DNA of 64,000 bases from Microvirga ossetica (GTDB lineage Bacteria; Pseudomonadota; Alphaproteobacteria; Rhizobiales; Beijerinckiaceae), in assembly GCF_002741015.1 (NCBI RefSeq), contig NZ_CP016616.1, positions 3,009,501 through 3,073,500 on the forward strand, given 5' to 3'. The first letter of the stretch is position 1. Every line of letters begins with the position of its first letter. The translations under genes and the position numbers were made by a program. Under the pieces are notes generated by a model that saw only the letters and a program-made list of their open reading frames with translations, had not been told where the DNA came from and made no database searches. Positions 56,003-64,000 of this stretch are shown piece after piece.

Positions 56003-56976
56003 GATCGTAGGACCTGCTCCGCTACGTTGGCCCAGCTCTTGTCCTCGCCTTCGAAGGACAGGAAGGCCGCGCCGAAGGCGTCGAGCCGCTCGCGGTCGGC
56101 GGCGAGGCGCTCCACGCAGACCCACCGATTCCAGTCCGGCGCGATGCTCCAGCCGGGATCGCTCAGGCGGGCATCGGGCAGGCGGTAGTGAAAGGTGGGC
56201 CGCCCGTTGATCTTCTCGTTCGGAAGCACTGCGCGCACGCGCGTCTCGTCGAAGTAATGCAGCAGCGGCAGAAGATCGAGATCGCGGTTCCGGGTCGGAT
56301 TGAAGGCGAGATAGTCGTCGATGAAGGCAGCTATGTCCGGCCAATAATTTGGCGATGCGATCCTGCGCACGTATTCGGTGGGAAAGGGATCGGCGAAACC
56401 GAGGAGGTTGCGCGTTGCATCCGGCGAGGCCTCGCGCCGGAGCCATGAATTGAGCAGCGCGAAGCTCTTCATGAAAGCCGTGACAGTGGCTGCATCCAGC
56501 CGCGGGGCTTCCGGATTGAAATGCAGGCCGAAGGCGTAGACAAGCGCGTCCTGCGTCCCCTTGGCGCCGACCCCGCGCAGGATCGTCAGGATGCGGTTGA
56601 TCTCCTGCAGCCGGTCGAGCGGAATCGGTGCGGTGACGAGTTCGCACGGGACGAGATAGCGCGCGGCGAAGCCGAAGAGGGCGGCGATCTTGGGCAGGAC
56701 CCCGCTTCGGGTTCCGCTCTGCTTGCCCGGATGCAGGATCCGGCTGTCGAGCTCCACCGTCAGGTCGCCGATGACCGATTCCTTGAGCGTGAAGGCATGG
56801 GGATCCTCCTCGATCAGCCGGCCGCCGAGGGCTTCCTGCAGGGCCTGCACAGCCTTCTCGGCAGAAGGGCCGACGAACTCGATTTCGACGCCGACCGTGC
56901 GCATTTCGCCCCGCGCGTTGTGCAGGATCGGGGGCAGGTCGAAATCGATGTCGGTCGAGAGCGCCGTCTGCGCCAT
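55999..56976 (-). CDS. Putative amidoligase (glutamine-synthetase-like fold)
   Basis: 325 residues of the amidoligase_2 type (PF12224). It shows MRTVGVEIEFVGPSAEKAVQAL (the GVE-E metal-binding start), then LTVELDSRIL, ELVTAPI and GLHFNPEA blocks, all matching the glutamine-synthetase/GCS fold. Such enzymes ligate amines to carboxylates with ATP. GGAG precedes ATG 56976. The coupled GATase-fold gene suggests a make-and-trim pair for an unknown gamma-linked amide. Confidence 0.85.
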   Translation of the reverse strand: MAQTALSTDIDFDLPPILHNARGEMRTVGVEIEFVGPSAEKAVQALQEALGGRLIEEDPHAFTLKESVIGDLTVELDSRILHPGKQSGTRSGVLPKIAALFGFAARYLVPCELVTAPIPLDRLQEINRILTILRGVGAKGTQDALVYAFGLHFNPEAPRLDAATVTAFMKSFALLNSWLRREASPDATRNLLGFADPFPTEYVRRIASPNYWPDIAAFIDDYLAFNPTRNRDLDLLPLLHYFDETRVRAVLPNEKINGRPTFHYRLPDARLSDPGWSIAPDWNRWVCVERLAADRERLDAFGAAFLSFEGEDKSWANVAEQVLRS

Positions 56977-57105
56977 CGGGAACTCCAAAAATCCACACGG
57001 AAACGCGAGCGATAGGGAACGGGCGCGCTTCGGCTCAGGTTCCTTCGAACGCCGCCGGTCCTCCGCGCCGGGCCAAGGTGTGGCTTTCCGACGGCAGGTT
57101 GGCTG

Positions 57106-57215
57106 GAGCATCGGACCCAAAAGTGGAAGCCACTTTTGGGGTCCATCCGATGCTTCTTCCTGCCTGGCGCATCGTTTGGCGGAAAACCGGGGTCCACTTT
57201 TCCGCACGATGCGCT
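57106..57215. repeat. CCCAAAAGTGG two-hairpin repeat, copy 3
   Basis: Same orientation as copy 2. It fills the gap between the divergent amidoligase and MATE genes and ends 14 bases before the MATE start; no Shine-Dalgarno is visible there. Confidence 0.85.
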
Positions 57216-57229
57216 AAAAGCGCGCCATC

Positions 57230-58651
57230 ATGATTGCGAGAGATTCGACCTATCAAAGAGCCGCCTGGCTGGCGGAACTGCGCGCCACCTTGTCCCTCGG
57301 CTGGCCGCTGGTGCTCGCAACCCTTGCGCAGACCGCCCTGATCACGTCCGACGTCATTCTCATGGGCTGGATGGGGTCGGAGGCTCTGGCGGCGGGCGCG
57401 CTCGGCACGAATGTCTATTTCGCCTTCCTGATCTTCGGCATCGGCCTCGTCAACGCGACCTCGCCGATGATCGCCGAGGAGCTGGGCCGCAAGCGCCATT
57501 CCGTCCGCGAGGTCCGCCGCACCGTCCGCCAGGGCCTTTGGGCTTCGGTCACCGTCGCCATTCCGATCTGGATCGTGACATGGAACGGCGAAAAGCTGCT
57601 GCTCGCCATCGGGCAGGCACCCGGGCTTGCCCATAATGCCGGCGAGTATGTGCGTGCGCTCCAGTGGAGCATCCTGCCGTTCCTGCTCTTCCTGGTGCTG
57701 CGCTCCTTCCTGGCGGCACTGGAGCGGCCCGGCTGGGCCCTGTTCATCGGCCTGCTCGCCATCCCGGTCAATTTCGCGGCGGCCTATGCCCTGATGTTCG
57801 GTTCCTTCGGCCTGCCGGCCTTGGGGCTGATCGGAGCAGGCCTCGGCACGGTGATCTCGAGCACCTTCATGTTCGCAGCGCTCGCCCTGGTGATCGTCGT
57901 CCACCCGAGGTTCAAGCGCTATCATATCTTCGGACGCTTCTGGCGGGCCGACTGGCCGCGCTATCGCACCCTGTGGCAGATCGGCCTGCCCATCGGCCTG
58001 ACGCTGACCTTCGAGGTGACGATCTTCAATGCGGCCGCCATGCTGATGGGCCGCATTGGCGAGAACGAGCTGGCGGCCCATGCGATCGCCCTGCAGATCG
58101 CCTCCTTCTGCTTCTCCGTTCCCCTCGGAATCGGGCAGGCCGTGACGGTGCGCGTGGGGCGGGCCTATGGCGCGCAGGATCCGGACGGGGTTACCCGCGC
58201 CGGCTGGACCTCCTTTGCGCTGGGCGTCGGCTTCATGGCGGTGACGGCATCGCTCATGCTGTTCGCGCCCCACCTGCTGATCGGCGCCTTCCTCGACGTG
58301 AACGATCCCAAGAACGCGCTCGTCGTCGATCTGGCGCGCTCGTTCCTGTTGCTCGCCGCCATCTTCCAGCTGGCGGACGGCGCGCAGGCCGTCGGGGCCG
58401 GAATGCTGCGCGGATTGCAGGATACCCGCGTTCCCATGCTCTATGCGGCCTTCGGCTATTGGGGGATCGGGCTGCCGCTCGGCGCCATCCTCGCCTTCGG
58501 CACGAGCCTGCGCGGCGTCGGCATCTGGATCGGCCTCGCCAGCGCCCTGGCGGTGGTGGCCTCGCTGATGCAGTGGCGCTGGCTGCGCCGCGACCGGCTG
58601 GGGCTGGTCACCGCCGTGCCGCGGGATGTTCAGGAAGCGTTTGCCGCTTAA
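57230..58651 (+). CDS. MATE-family multidrug/metabolite efflux transporter (NorM-like)
   Basis: 473 residues with twelve hydrophobic helices and MATE repeats (SLGWPLVLATLAQTALITSDVILMGWMG, then QIGLPIGLTLTFEVTIFNAAAMLMGRIGENELAAHAIALQI). It exchanges cations for Na+ or H+. Divergent from the amidoligase pair; it might export that pair's product, which is only a context guess. ATG 57230 sits close to a repeat and has no clear ribosome site. Confidence 0.9.
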   Translation: MIARDSTYQRAAWLAELRATLSLGWPLVLATLAQTALITSDVILMGWMGSEALAAGALGTNVYFAFLIFGIGLVNATSPMIAEELGRKRHSVREVRRTVRQGLWASVTVAIPIWIVTWNGEKLLLAIGQAPGLAHNAGEYVRALQWSILPFLLFLVLRSFLAALERPGWALFIGLLAIPVNFAAAYALMFGSFGLPALGLIGAGLGTVISSTFMFAALALVIVVHPRFKRYHIFGRFWRADWPRYRTLWQIGLPIGLTLTFEVTIFNAAAMLMGRIGENELAAHAIALQIASFCFSVPLGIGQAVTVRVGRAYGAQDPDGVTRAGWTSFALGVGFMAVTASLMLFAPHLLIGAFLDVNDPKNALVVDLARSFLLLAAIFQLADGAQAVGAGMLRGLQDTRVPMLYAAFGYWGIGLPLGAILAFGTSLRGVGIWIGLASALAVVASLMQWRWLRRDRLGLVTAVPRDVQEAFAA

Positions 58652-59100
58652 GCCACGATCCGCGCCGGGTCGACCAGCGCGACACGCGCGCCCTCGTGGG
58701 TGACCACTCTGCCTCTCCGCCTCAGCCGGATCCTCGGATAGGGGGCAGCCGCCGTTTCCGCCGCGCCGTGAGCGTGGCTCGGCCGTCCGGTCTGCGCCGA
58801 GGATGGCGCCCTGCGAAGACGCTTAAGCTGCCGTGAAAAGGGATGGAGGTCTGAACTAGACCGGCTTGGCCGTTCGGCTAGGCCTGACGATGCGCGATCA
58901 CGGAAATGTGAACAATTTACCTTGCGGAATGGAAACATTATCAGGCTATAGCGCAACGCACAAAGTTTTCTAGAGGCTAGTTCAGCCAATAGTTCCACTG
59001 CTCCAAAGGATGAGTGAGCGTAGAAAGATCCCCTGCGCCTTATTCTCGCCTTTTTAAAGTTCAGCTTGACTTACAAGCACAACGGCAGGGGAGACCGTCC
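58652..59100. other. Non-coding gap upstream of rlpA
   Basis: About 450 bases. The left half is GC-rich with open minus-strand codons ending RIRLRRRGRVVTHEGARVALVDPARIVA, which could be a gene remnant but has no credible start. The right half (58900-58990) is AT-rich and probably carries the rlpA promoter. Confidence 0.5.
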
Positions 59101-59520
59101 TTGAAGAATATCCTCACCCGGGCATCTGCGATGATGCCACTACTTTTTGTCGCGGCCTGCAATACAACCGCATCCAACGATCCCTCGATCACGGGGTCGA
59201 TCTCACAGCCGAATATCGAGGCGGGCAACGCGTTCCAGCGCGGCACTGCATCCTGGTACGGACCCGGCTTCCACGGGCGCAAGACCGCCAGCGGCGAGCG
59301 CTTCAATTCCTACGACATGACGGCGGCCCACCGCTCCCTGCCGTTCGGCACGCGGCTCAAGGTCACCAACGAAACCAATGGCCGCTCGGTAGTCGTCCGG
59401 GTGAACGACCGCGGTCCCTTCGCCCATCGGCGAATCATCGATCTCGCCAAGGGTCCGGCCCAGGCGCTTGGCCTGACGAACGCGGGCACGGCCTACGTCT
59501 CCCTGCATCGGCTGGATTAG
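59101..59520 (+). CDS. rlpA: RlpA-like lipoprotein (septal ring lytic transglycosylase family)
   Basis: 139 residues. The lipobox FVAAC gives lipidated Cys20. A double-psi beta-barrel domain follows: GTASWYGPGFHGRKTASGERF, TAAHRSLPFGTRLKVTN, and VVVRVNDRGPFAHRRIIDLAKGPAQALG with the conserved Asp/His of lytic RlpA. There is no SPOR domain. TTG 59101 is chosen for AGGGGAGA just upstream and a clean signal peptide. Confidence 0.9.
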   Translation: MKNILTRASAMMPLLFVAACNTTASNDPSITGSISQPNIEAGNAFQRGTASWYGPGFHGRKTASGERFNSYDMTAAHRSLPFGTRLKVTNETNGRSVVVRVNDRGPFAHRRIIDLAKGPAQALGLTNAGTAYVSLHRLD

Positions 59521-59578
59521 GCGCTTCTTAATTCCTTGCGGCGATTCTTGGTCCGATTCGGGACCAAGGGTTGCGTAA

Positions 59579-59935
59579 ATGGAATCGAAATCGTCTCAGG
59601 CGACGAATGTCGTCCGCTTTCCGGGCGCGCGTTCGTCGGCCAATCCTCGCCGCGATCAACGCTCGTTGATGGACGCGGTCTATGCGGCGGGCTTTCTGCC
59701 GATCGAGGCGCACGACCGCGCAACCAAGGTCATGGCGACAAGGCTCACCATCTTCGGCTTCGTCGTGATCGACGAGATGCAGGCGGACGGCACCTTGCGC
59801 CGTCTTCGGCCATCCGAGGCGTTCCACGCCTGCACCGCTCGCCCCTGGCGCATCTCCAAGCCCTCCGGCCGCTACCGGATCGAAGACCGCATTCCTGAGA
59901 CGGATCGGGAGCTGTTCGCCGCCCTGCAGGCGTAA
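59579..59935 (+). CDS. Hypothetical protein
   Basis: 118 residues. The N-terminus (ATNVVRFPGARSS) resembles the VVxFPxRR short motif seen in many Rhizobiales small proteins, and the middle (FLPIEAHDRATKVMATRLTIFGFVVID) is compact and hydrophobic. Family not recognised. Confidence 0.6.
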   Translation: MESKSSQATNVVRFPGARSSANPRRDQRSLMDAVYAAGFLPIEAHDRATKVMATRLTIFGFVVIDEMQADGTLRRLRPSEAFHACTARPWRISKPSGRYRIEDRIPETDRELFAALQA

Positions 59936-60023
59936 CGCGCCGGAGGGGCTCGTCTTCCCAGAGGTCTGAACTATCTTCTCGCATCGGCCCCATATCGGCC
60001 CATGGCGCTTCCAGGGGATGGTG

Positions 60024-60329
60024 ATGCATCTGGTTCAGATTCTGCTGCCGCTTGCCGACAACAAGGGCCGTCGATTCGACGGCGCGTCGTATGGACGGAT
60101 TCGCACGGAGCTGTCCGAGCGATTCGGCGGCATCACCAGCTTCACGCGCGCGCCGGCGGAAGGGATGTGGCGGGAAGGCGGCCATACGACGCATGACGAT
60201 ATCGTGGTGTTCGAGGTCATGGCGCGCGAGATCGATCATGCCTGGTGGGAGCGATACCGCGCGGAGCTGGAGCGCCGCTTCGATCAGGAAACCATCGTCG
60301 TCCGTGCGATCCGCGTGGAGATGCTGTAG
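60024..60329 (+). CDS. Hypothetical protein
   Basis: 101 residues, MHLVQILLPLADNKGRRFDGASYGRIRTELSERFGGITSFTRAPAEGMWREGG..., a plausible small alpha/beta domain (strand, helix, FGGxT loop, strand, helix-rich end). Proteins of this type are widespread but unnamed. ATG 60024 suits the CAGGGG ribosome site better than ATG 60018. Confidence 0.7.
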   Translation: MHLVQILLPLADNKGRRFDGASYGRIRTELSERFGGITSFTRAPAEGMWREGGHTTHDDIVVFEVMAREIDHAWWERYRAELERRFDQETIVVRAIRVEML

Positions 60330-60398
60330 CGATTGCAGGCAGCACATCGGAACCGGAGCGGCCCCGCTTCGCTTGTCGGTCAAAAGCGGAGAATTTCG

Positions 60399-60710
60399 AT
60401 GGCCAAGCCTCTCGTCGTTTCCATTCCTCATAATCTCGGCCAAGCCGAAGCACAGCGGCGGCTGCAGGGTGGCATGACGAGCCTGAAATCGCAGTTCGGC
60501 GACAAGGTCGCTTCCATCGACGAGAGCTGGAGCGCGAATCGGATGGATTTCCGCGTCGGCGCGATGGGCCAGAACGTCAACGGTCATCTCGAAGTGATGC
60601 AGGATCACGTGCGCGTCGAAGTGCAGCTGCCATGGATCCTCGCCATGATTGCGGAGAAGGCAAAGACCTTCATTCAGAAGCAGGGAACGCTCTTGCTGGA
60701 AAAGAAATGA
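60399..60710 (+). CDS. Polyhydroxyalkanoic acid system family protein
   Basis: 103 residues matching the PHA_gran_rgn (PF09650) pattern: VVSIPHNLGQAEAQRRLQGGMTSLKSQFGDKV...SWSANRMDFRVGAMGQNVNGHLEV, then VRVEVQLPWILAMIAEKAKTFIQKQG. Linked elsewhere to PHA storage granules. No PHA synthase is in the window. Confidence 0.8.
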   Translation: MAKPLVVSIPHNLGQAEAQRRLQGGMTSLKSQFGDKVASIDESWSANRMDFRVGAMGQNVNGHLEVMQDHVRVEVQLPWILAMIAEKAKTFIQKQGTLLLEKK

Positions 60711-60906
60711 TGTCGAATGTTCCGGTGAACGCTCGTTCATGAAGATGAACGCACATGGAACAAAATCAATGTGAGTGCGTTAATATATCGATTGCGACCG
60801 GGACCGTTTTGCCGGTGCACTTCACGTATAGACATCGCTTTTATTCACTCCGGCCGTGTCTCCCCGTCCGATCGTGACGACACATCTTAATACTGAGGAT
60901 GGCGCT

Positions 60907-62124
60907 ATGCATGAGCGTTTGACGACGCAGTCCTATGCCTTTCGTTCGCCTTTCAAGACCACTTCCGCAAAGCCTCTGCTGGTATGTTTTTCCCATCTTC
61001 GCTGGGATTTCGTGTGGCAACGCCCTCAGCATCTCCTCAGCCGGGCCGTCAAGCATTACGACGTTCTGATCGTCGAAGAACCGATATTCAAGCCGGGCGT
61101 GAGCCCGCATATGGATGCGAGCGAGCGGCCGCAGGGCGTGACAGTCGCGGTTCCGATTCTGCCGGAAGGTCTTGCGCACGAGGATGTCATTGCCGAGCAG
61201 CACGATCTGATCGAAGGCATGATCGGACGCGAAGCGACGGGCTCGCGCGTGTTCTGGTATTATACGCCGATGGCGATGGCGTTCACGAGCGATCTCGAAT
61301 GCGATCTGTGCATCTACGACAATATGGATGAGCTTTCGCTGTTCCGCGGCGCGTCGCAGCAATTGATCGATCTCGAGAACGCGCTGTTCGCACGCTGCGA
61401 TCTCGTCTTCACCGGCGGCATGAGCCTGTACGAGGCCAAGCGTCACCGTCACCGCAGCGTTCACGGCTTTCCGTCCTCCATCGATTTTCAGCACTTCTCC
61501 CAGGCCCGCTCCATCCAAGCCGATCCCGTGGACCAGGAGAAGATCCCGCATATGCGCCTCGGCTTTTTCGGCGTGATCGACGAGCGCATGGACATCGACC
61601 TTCTGGCGAGCGTCGCCGACCTGCGCCCCGACTGGCATTTCGTCATGATCGGTCCGGTGGTGAAGATCGATCCCGCCTCCCTGCCGCAGCGGTCCAACAT
61701 TCATTGGCTCGGCGGAAAATCCTACAATGAGCTGCCGCATTACCTGGCCGGCTGGGATGTCGGCTTCATGAACTTCGCCCTGAACGAGTCGACGAAGTTC
61801 ATCAGCCCGACGAAGACGCCCGAATTCCTCGCCGCCGGCGTGCCGGTCGTCTCGACGCCGATCACCGACGTGGTGCGGCCTTATGGAGAGAAGGGGCTGG
61901 TCGAGATCGCAAAAGATGCAGCCGAGGTCGTTGCCAAGGTCGAGGCCATTCGCGCACGACCGAAGGAGCCCTGGCTCGCCAAGGTCGACCGTCATCTCGC
62001 CTCGGGTTCATGGGACAAGACATGGGCATCGATGCACAGGCTGATGCTCGAAACGACCGGCGAGTCCGCGTCTGAGCGTCCAGTGCCCTCCCTTCCCGTT
62101 TATGCCACGACGCCTGCGGAGTGA
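60907..62124 (+). CDS. Glycosyltransferase, GT4-like
   Basis: 405 residues. A GT-B fold is suggested by LLVCFSHLRWDFVWQRPQHLLSRA at the N-terminus, GFFGVIDERMDIDLLASVADLRPDWHFVMIGP at the start of the nucleotide-binding half, and KTPEFLAAGVPVVSTPITDVVRPYG with the acidic EFLAAG motif. GAGGA precedes ATG 60907. It overlaps no gene but sits five bases from glf, so it likely acts in the same surface-sugar pathway. Donor and acceptor unknown. Confidence 0.87.
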   Translation: MHERLTTQSYAFRSPFKTTSAKPLLVCFSHLRWDFVWQRPQHLLSRAVKHYDVLIVEEPIFKPGVSPHMDASERPQGVTVAVPILPEGLAHEDVIAEQHDLIEGMIGREATGSRVFWYYTPMAMAFTSDLECDLCIYDNMDELSLFRGASQQLIDLENALFARCDLVFTGGMSLYEAKRHRHRSVHGFPSSIDFQHFSQARSIQADPVDQEKIPHMRLGFFGVIDERMDIDLLASVADLRPDWHFVMIGPVVKIDPASLPQRSNIHWLGGKSYNELPHYLAGWDVGFMNFALNESTKFISPTKTPEFLAAGVPVVSTPITDVVRPYGEKGLVEIAKDAAEVVAKVEAIRARPKEPWLAKVDRHLASGSWDKTWASMHRLMLETTGESASERPVPSLPVYATTPAE

Positions 62125-62129
62125 CCGGG

Positions 62130-63284
<1,155 letters not shown>

Positions 63285-63312
63285 CGGATATCCTCGTCGC
63301 GCGATCGGCATG

Positions 63313-63344
63313 AAAAAAGCGGCGCGGAAATCTCCGCGCCGCTT
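63313..63344. terminator. Bidirectional terminator between glf and the convergent gene
   Basis: Perfect 12-base stem AAGCGGCGCGGA / TCCGCGCCGCTT with an AATC loop. A run of six T follows on the minus strand; the plus strand lacks a strong T-run. Confidence 0.8.
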
Positions 63345-63368
63345 CTCGTTCGATGACCTGCGAAGACC

Positions 63369-64000
63369 TTAAGCTGCCGCCTCCGCAGCCCGCACCGCTT
63401 CTTCCAGGCGCGCGGCGCGCGACTCGATGGCAAGCTCGACCAGCGCATCGGTGAGCATGGTCGCGGTCGGATCCGCCAGGGGTTCGTCCCGCAGCAGCCG
63501 CAGGGTCGAGGCGACCATGCGGCCGCGTCCATAGGAGCGCTCGACGCCGAGCGCCACCGGCTTGTGGATCCAGCCGACCACGAGACCGGAGAAGACGCGA
63601 GCCTGGAAGTCGAGCAGGTTGCAGTTCACGATCACCTGCTCCGGCAGCACCCGGTCCATGGTCTCGTCGAGCAGGGGGCCGGAGGGGAAGCGGGCGAAGT
63701 GGCCCGAGCGCCGCAGCCAGCCGAAGGAGGAGGCCCAATCGCCCGACCAGAGCGTGCCGCTGCGTGCCTGCACCCGCACCGCCTGCCAATGCGGGAAGAA
63801 CGGGTAGAGGCTCATGTCGCTCTCCGGCAGCAGCAGCAGCTTGGCGCCGGCGCGCACATGGTCGGCAATCGCCTTGTTGTGCGTGCGGGAGACGATGAGG
63901 GTCGATTCCTCGAAGGCGCGGGCGATGGTGTAGCCGAGCGCGCGGAAGCGCTCGCGGATGTCCTCGTCCGGCGACCACATCAGCTCGCGGGCATGAACGG
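63369..64000 (-). CDS. C-terminal part of a larger protein, possibly family 2 glycoside hydrolase-like
   Basis: The minus-strand frame stays open through base 64000, so the start lies outside the window. The visible 210 residues include STLIVSRTHNKAIADHVRAGAKLLLLPES, a glutamine-amidotransferase-like fold segment, and later GWIHKPVALGVERSYGRGRMVASTLRLL with DPTATMLTDALVELA. Similar C-terminal domains occur in some GH2-type beta-glycosidases. That assignment is tentative. Confidence 0.5.
   Translation of the reverse strand, partial: VHARELMWSPDEDIRERFRALGYTIARAFEESTLIVSRTHNKAIADHVRAGAKLLLLPESDMSLYPFFPHWQAVRVQARSGTLWSGDWASSFGWLRRSGHFARFPSGPLLDETMDRVLPEQVIVNCNLLDFQARVFSGLVVGWIHKPVALGVERSYGRGRMVASTLRLLRDEPLADPTATMLTDALVELAIESRAARLEEAVRAAEAAA

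Noticed and set aside
58648..58998. 116-codon minus-strand frame after the MATE gene
   Set aside because: Only the last 28 residues look protein-like, with no start or ribosome site; mentioned under the intergenic region.

Overview
The window looks like chromosome of a GC-rich alphaproteobacterium of the Rhizobiales (Hyphomicrobiales). A Microvirga or Methylobacteriaceae relative is the best guess, but this rests on gene content only: CarD, a RpoH-type sigma factor, CobS/CobT, an Anbu proteasome-like locus, and dispersed palindromic repeats between genes.

Layout. 1-7.7 kb: the end of an ABC uptake operon (binding protein, ATPase, permease), a CobW-type metallochaperone GTPase, two EamA transporters and a D,D-carboxypeptidase. 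7.8-23.9 kb: an accessory region. A gene for a thioredoxin-fold/2-oxoglutarate-Fe(II) dioxygenase fusion is split by a 14,979-bp Tn7-like (tni-type) transposon at 8468-23446. The element has TGT...ACA ends, imperfect 26-bp terminal repeats and a 5-bp target duplication (ACAAG). Removing it and one ACAAG rejoins the host gene in frame. From left to right it carries an XRE regulator, a TetR regulator, a group II intron with its reverse transcriptase, a tandem DUF805-like membrane protein, a small membrane-anchored protein, and a nest of insertion sequences. The nest is an IS4 element inside an IS701 element inside the small gene, then an ISNCY remnant and a second, partial IS701. The operon tniA(tnsB)-tniB-tniQ follows, with tniA missing its catalytic half, so the element is probably immobile.

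23.9-47.6 kb: mostly core genes. These are LOG, thiolase, BolA, a J-domain protein, cobS-cobT, a phytase-like esterase, the four-gene Anbu locus (ATP-grasp, alpha-E, transglutaminase, Anbu protease), a second D,D-carboxypeptidase, a queuosine-precursor transporter, rpmB, a Suv3-like helicase with S4 protein, fdxA, carD, rpoH, an M48 lipoprotein protease and a nuclease-like protein. 47.6-64 kb: tRNA-Arg(CCU), a DUF1206 gene broken by an amber codon, AI-2E-type and DUF1275 membrane proteins, a family 3 beta-glucosidase, a membrane histidine-kinase-like/receiver hybrid with a degenerate ATP-binding domain, an alpha/beta hydrolase, a coupled amidoligase/glutamine-amidotransferase pair, a MATE transporter, RlpA, three small proteins, a glycosyltransferase with UDP-galactopyranose mutase, and a 5'-incomplete gene at the right edge.

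Three families of palindromic intergenic repeats recur. One, about 115 bp with two hairpins built on CCCAAAAGTGG and GCGGAAAAGTGG, occurs three times (42.3, 46.2 and 57.1 kb). Domain and family names come from recognised motifs; no database search was run.
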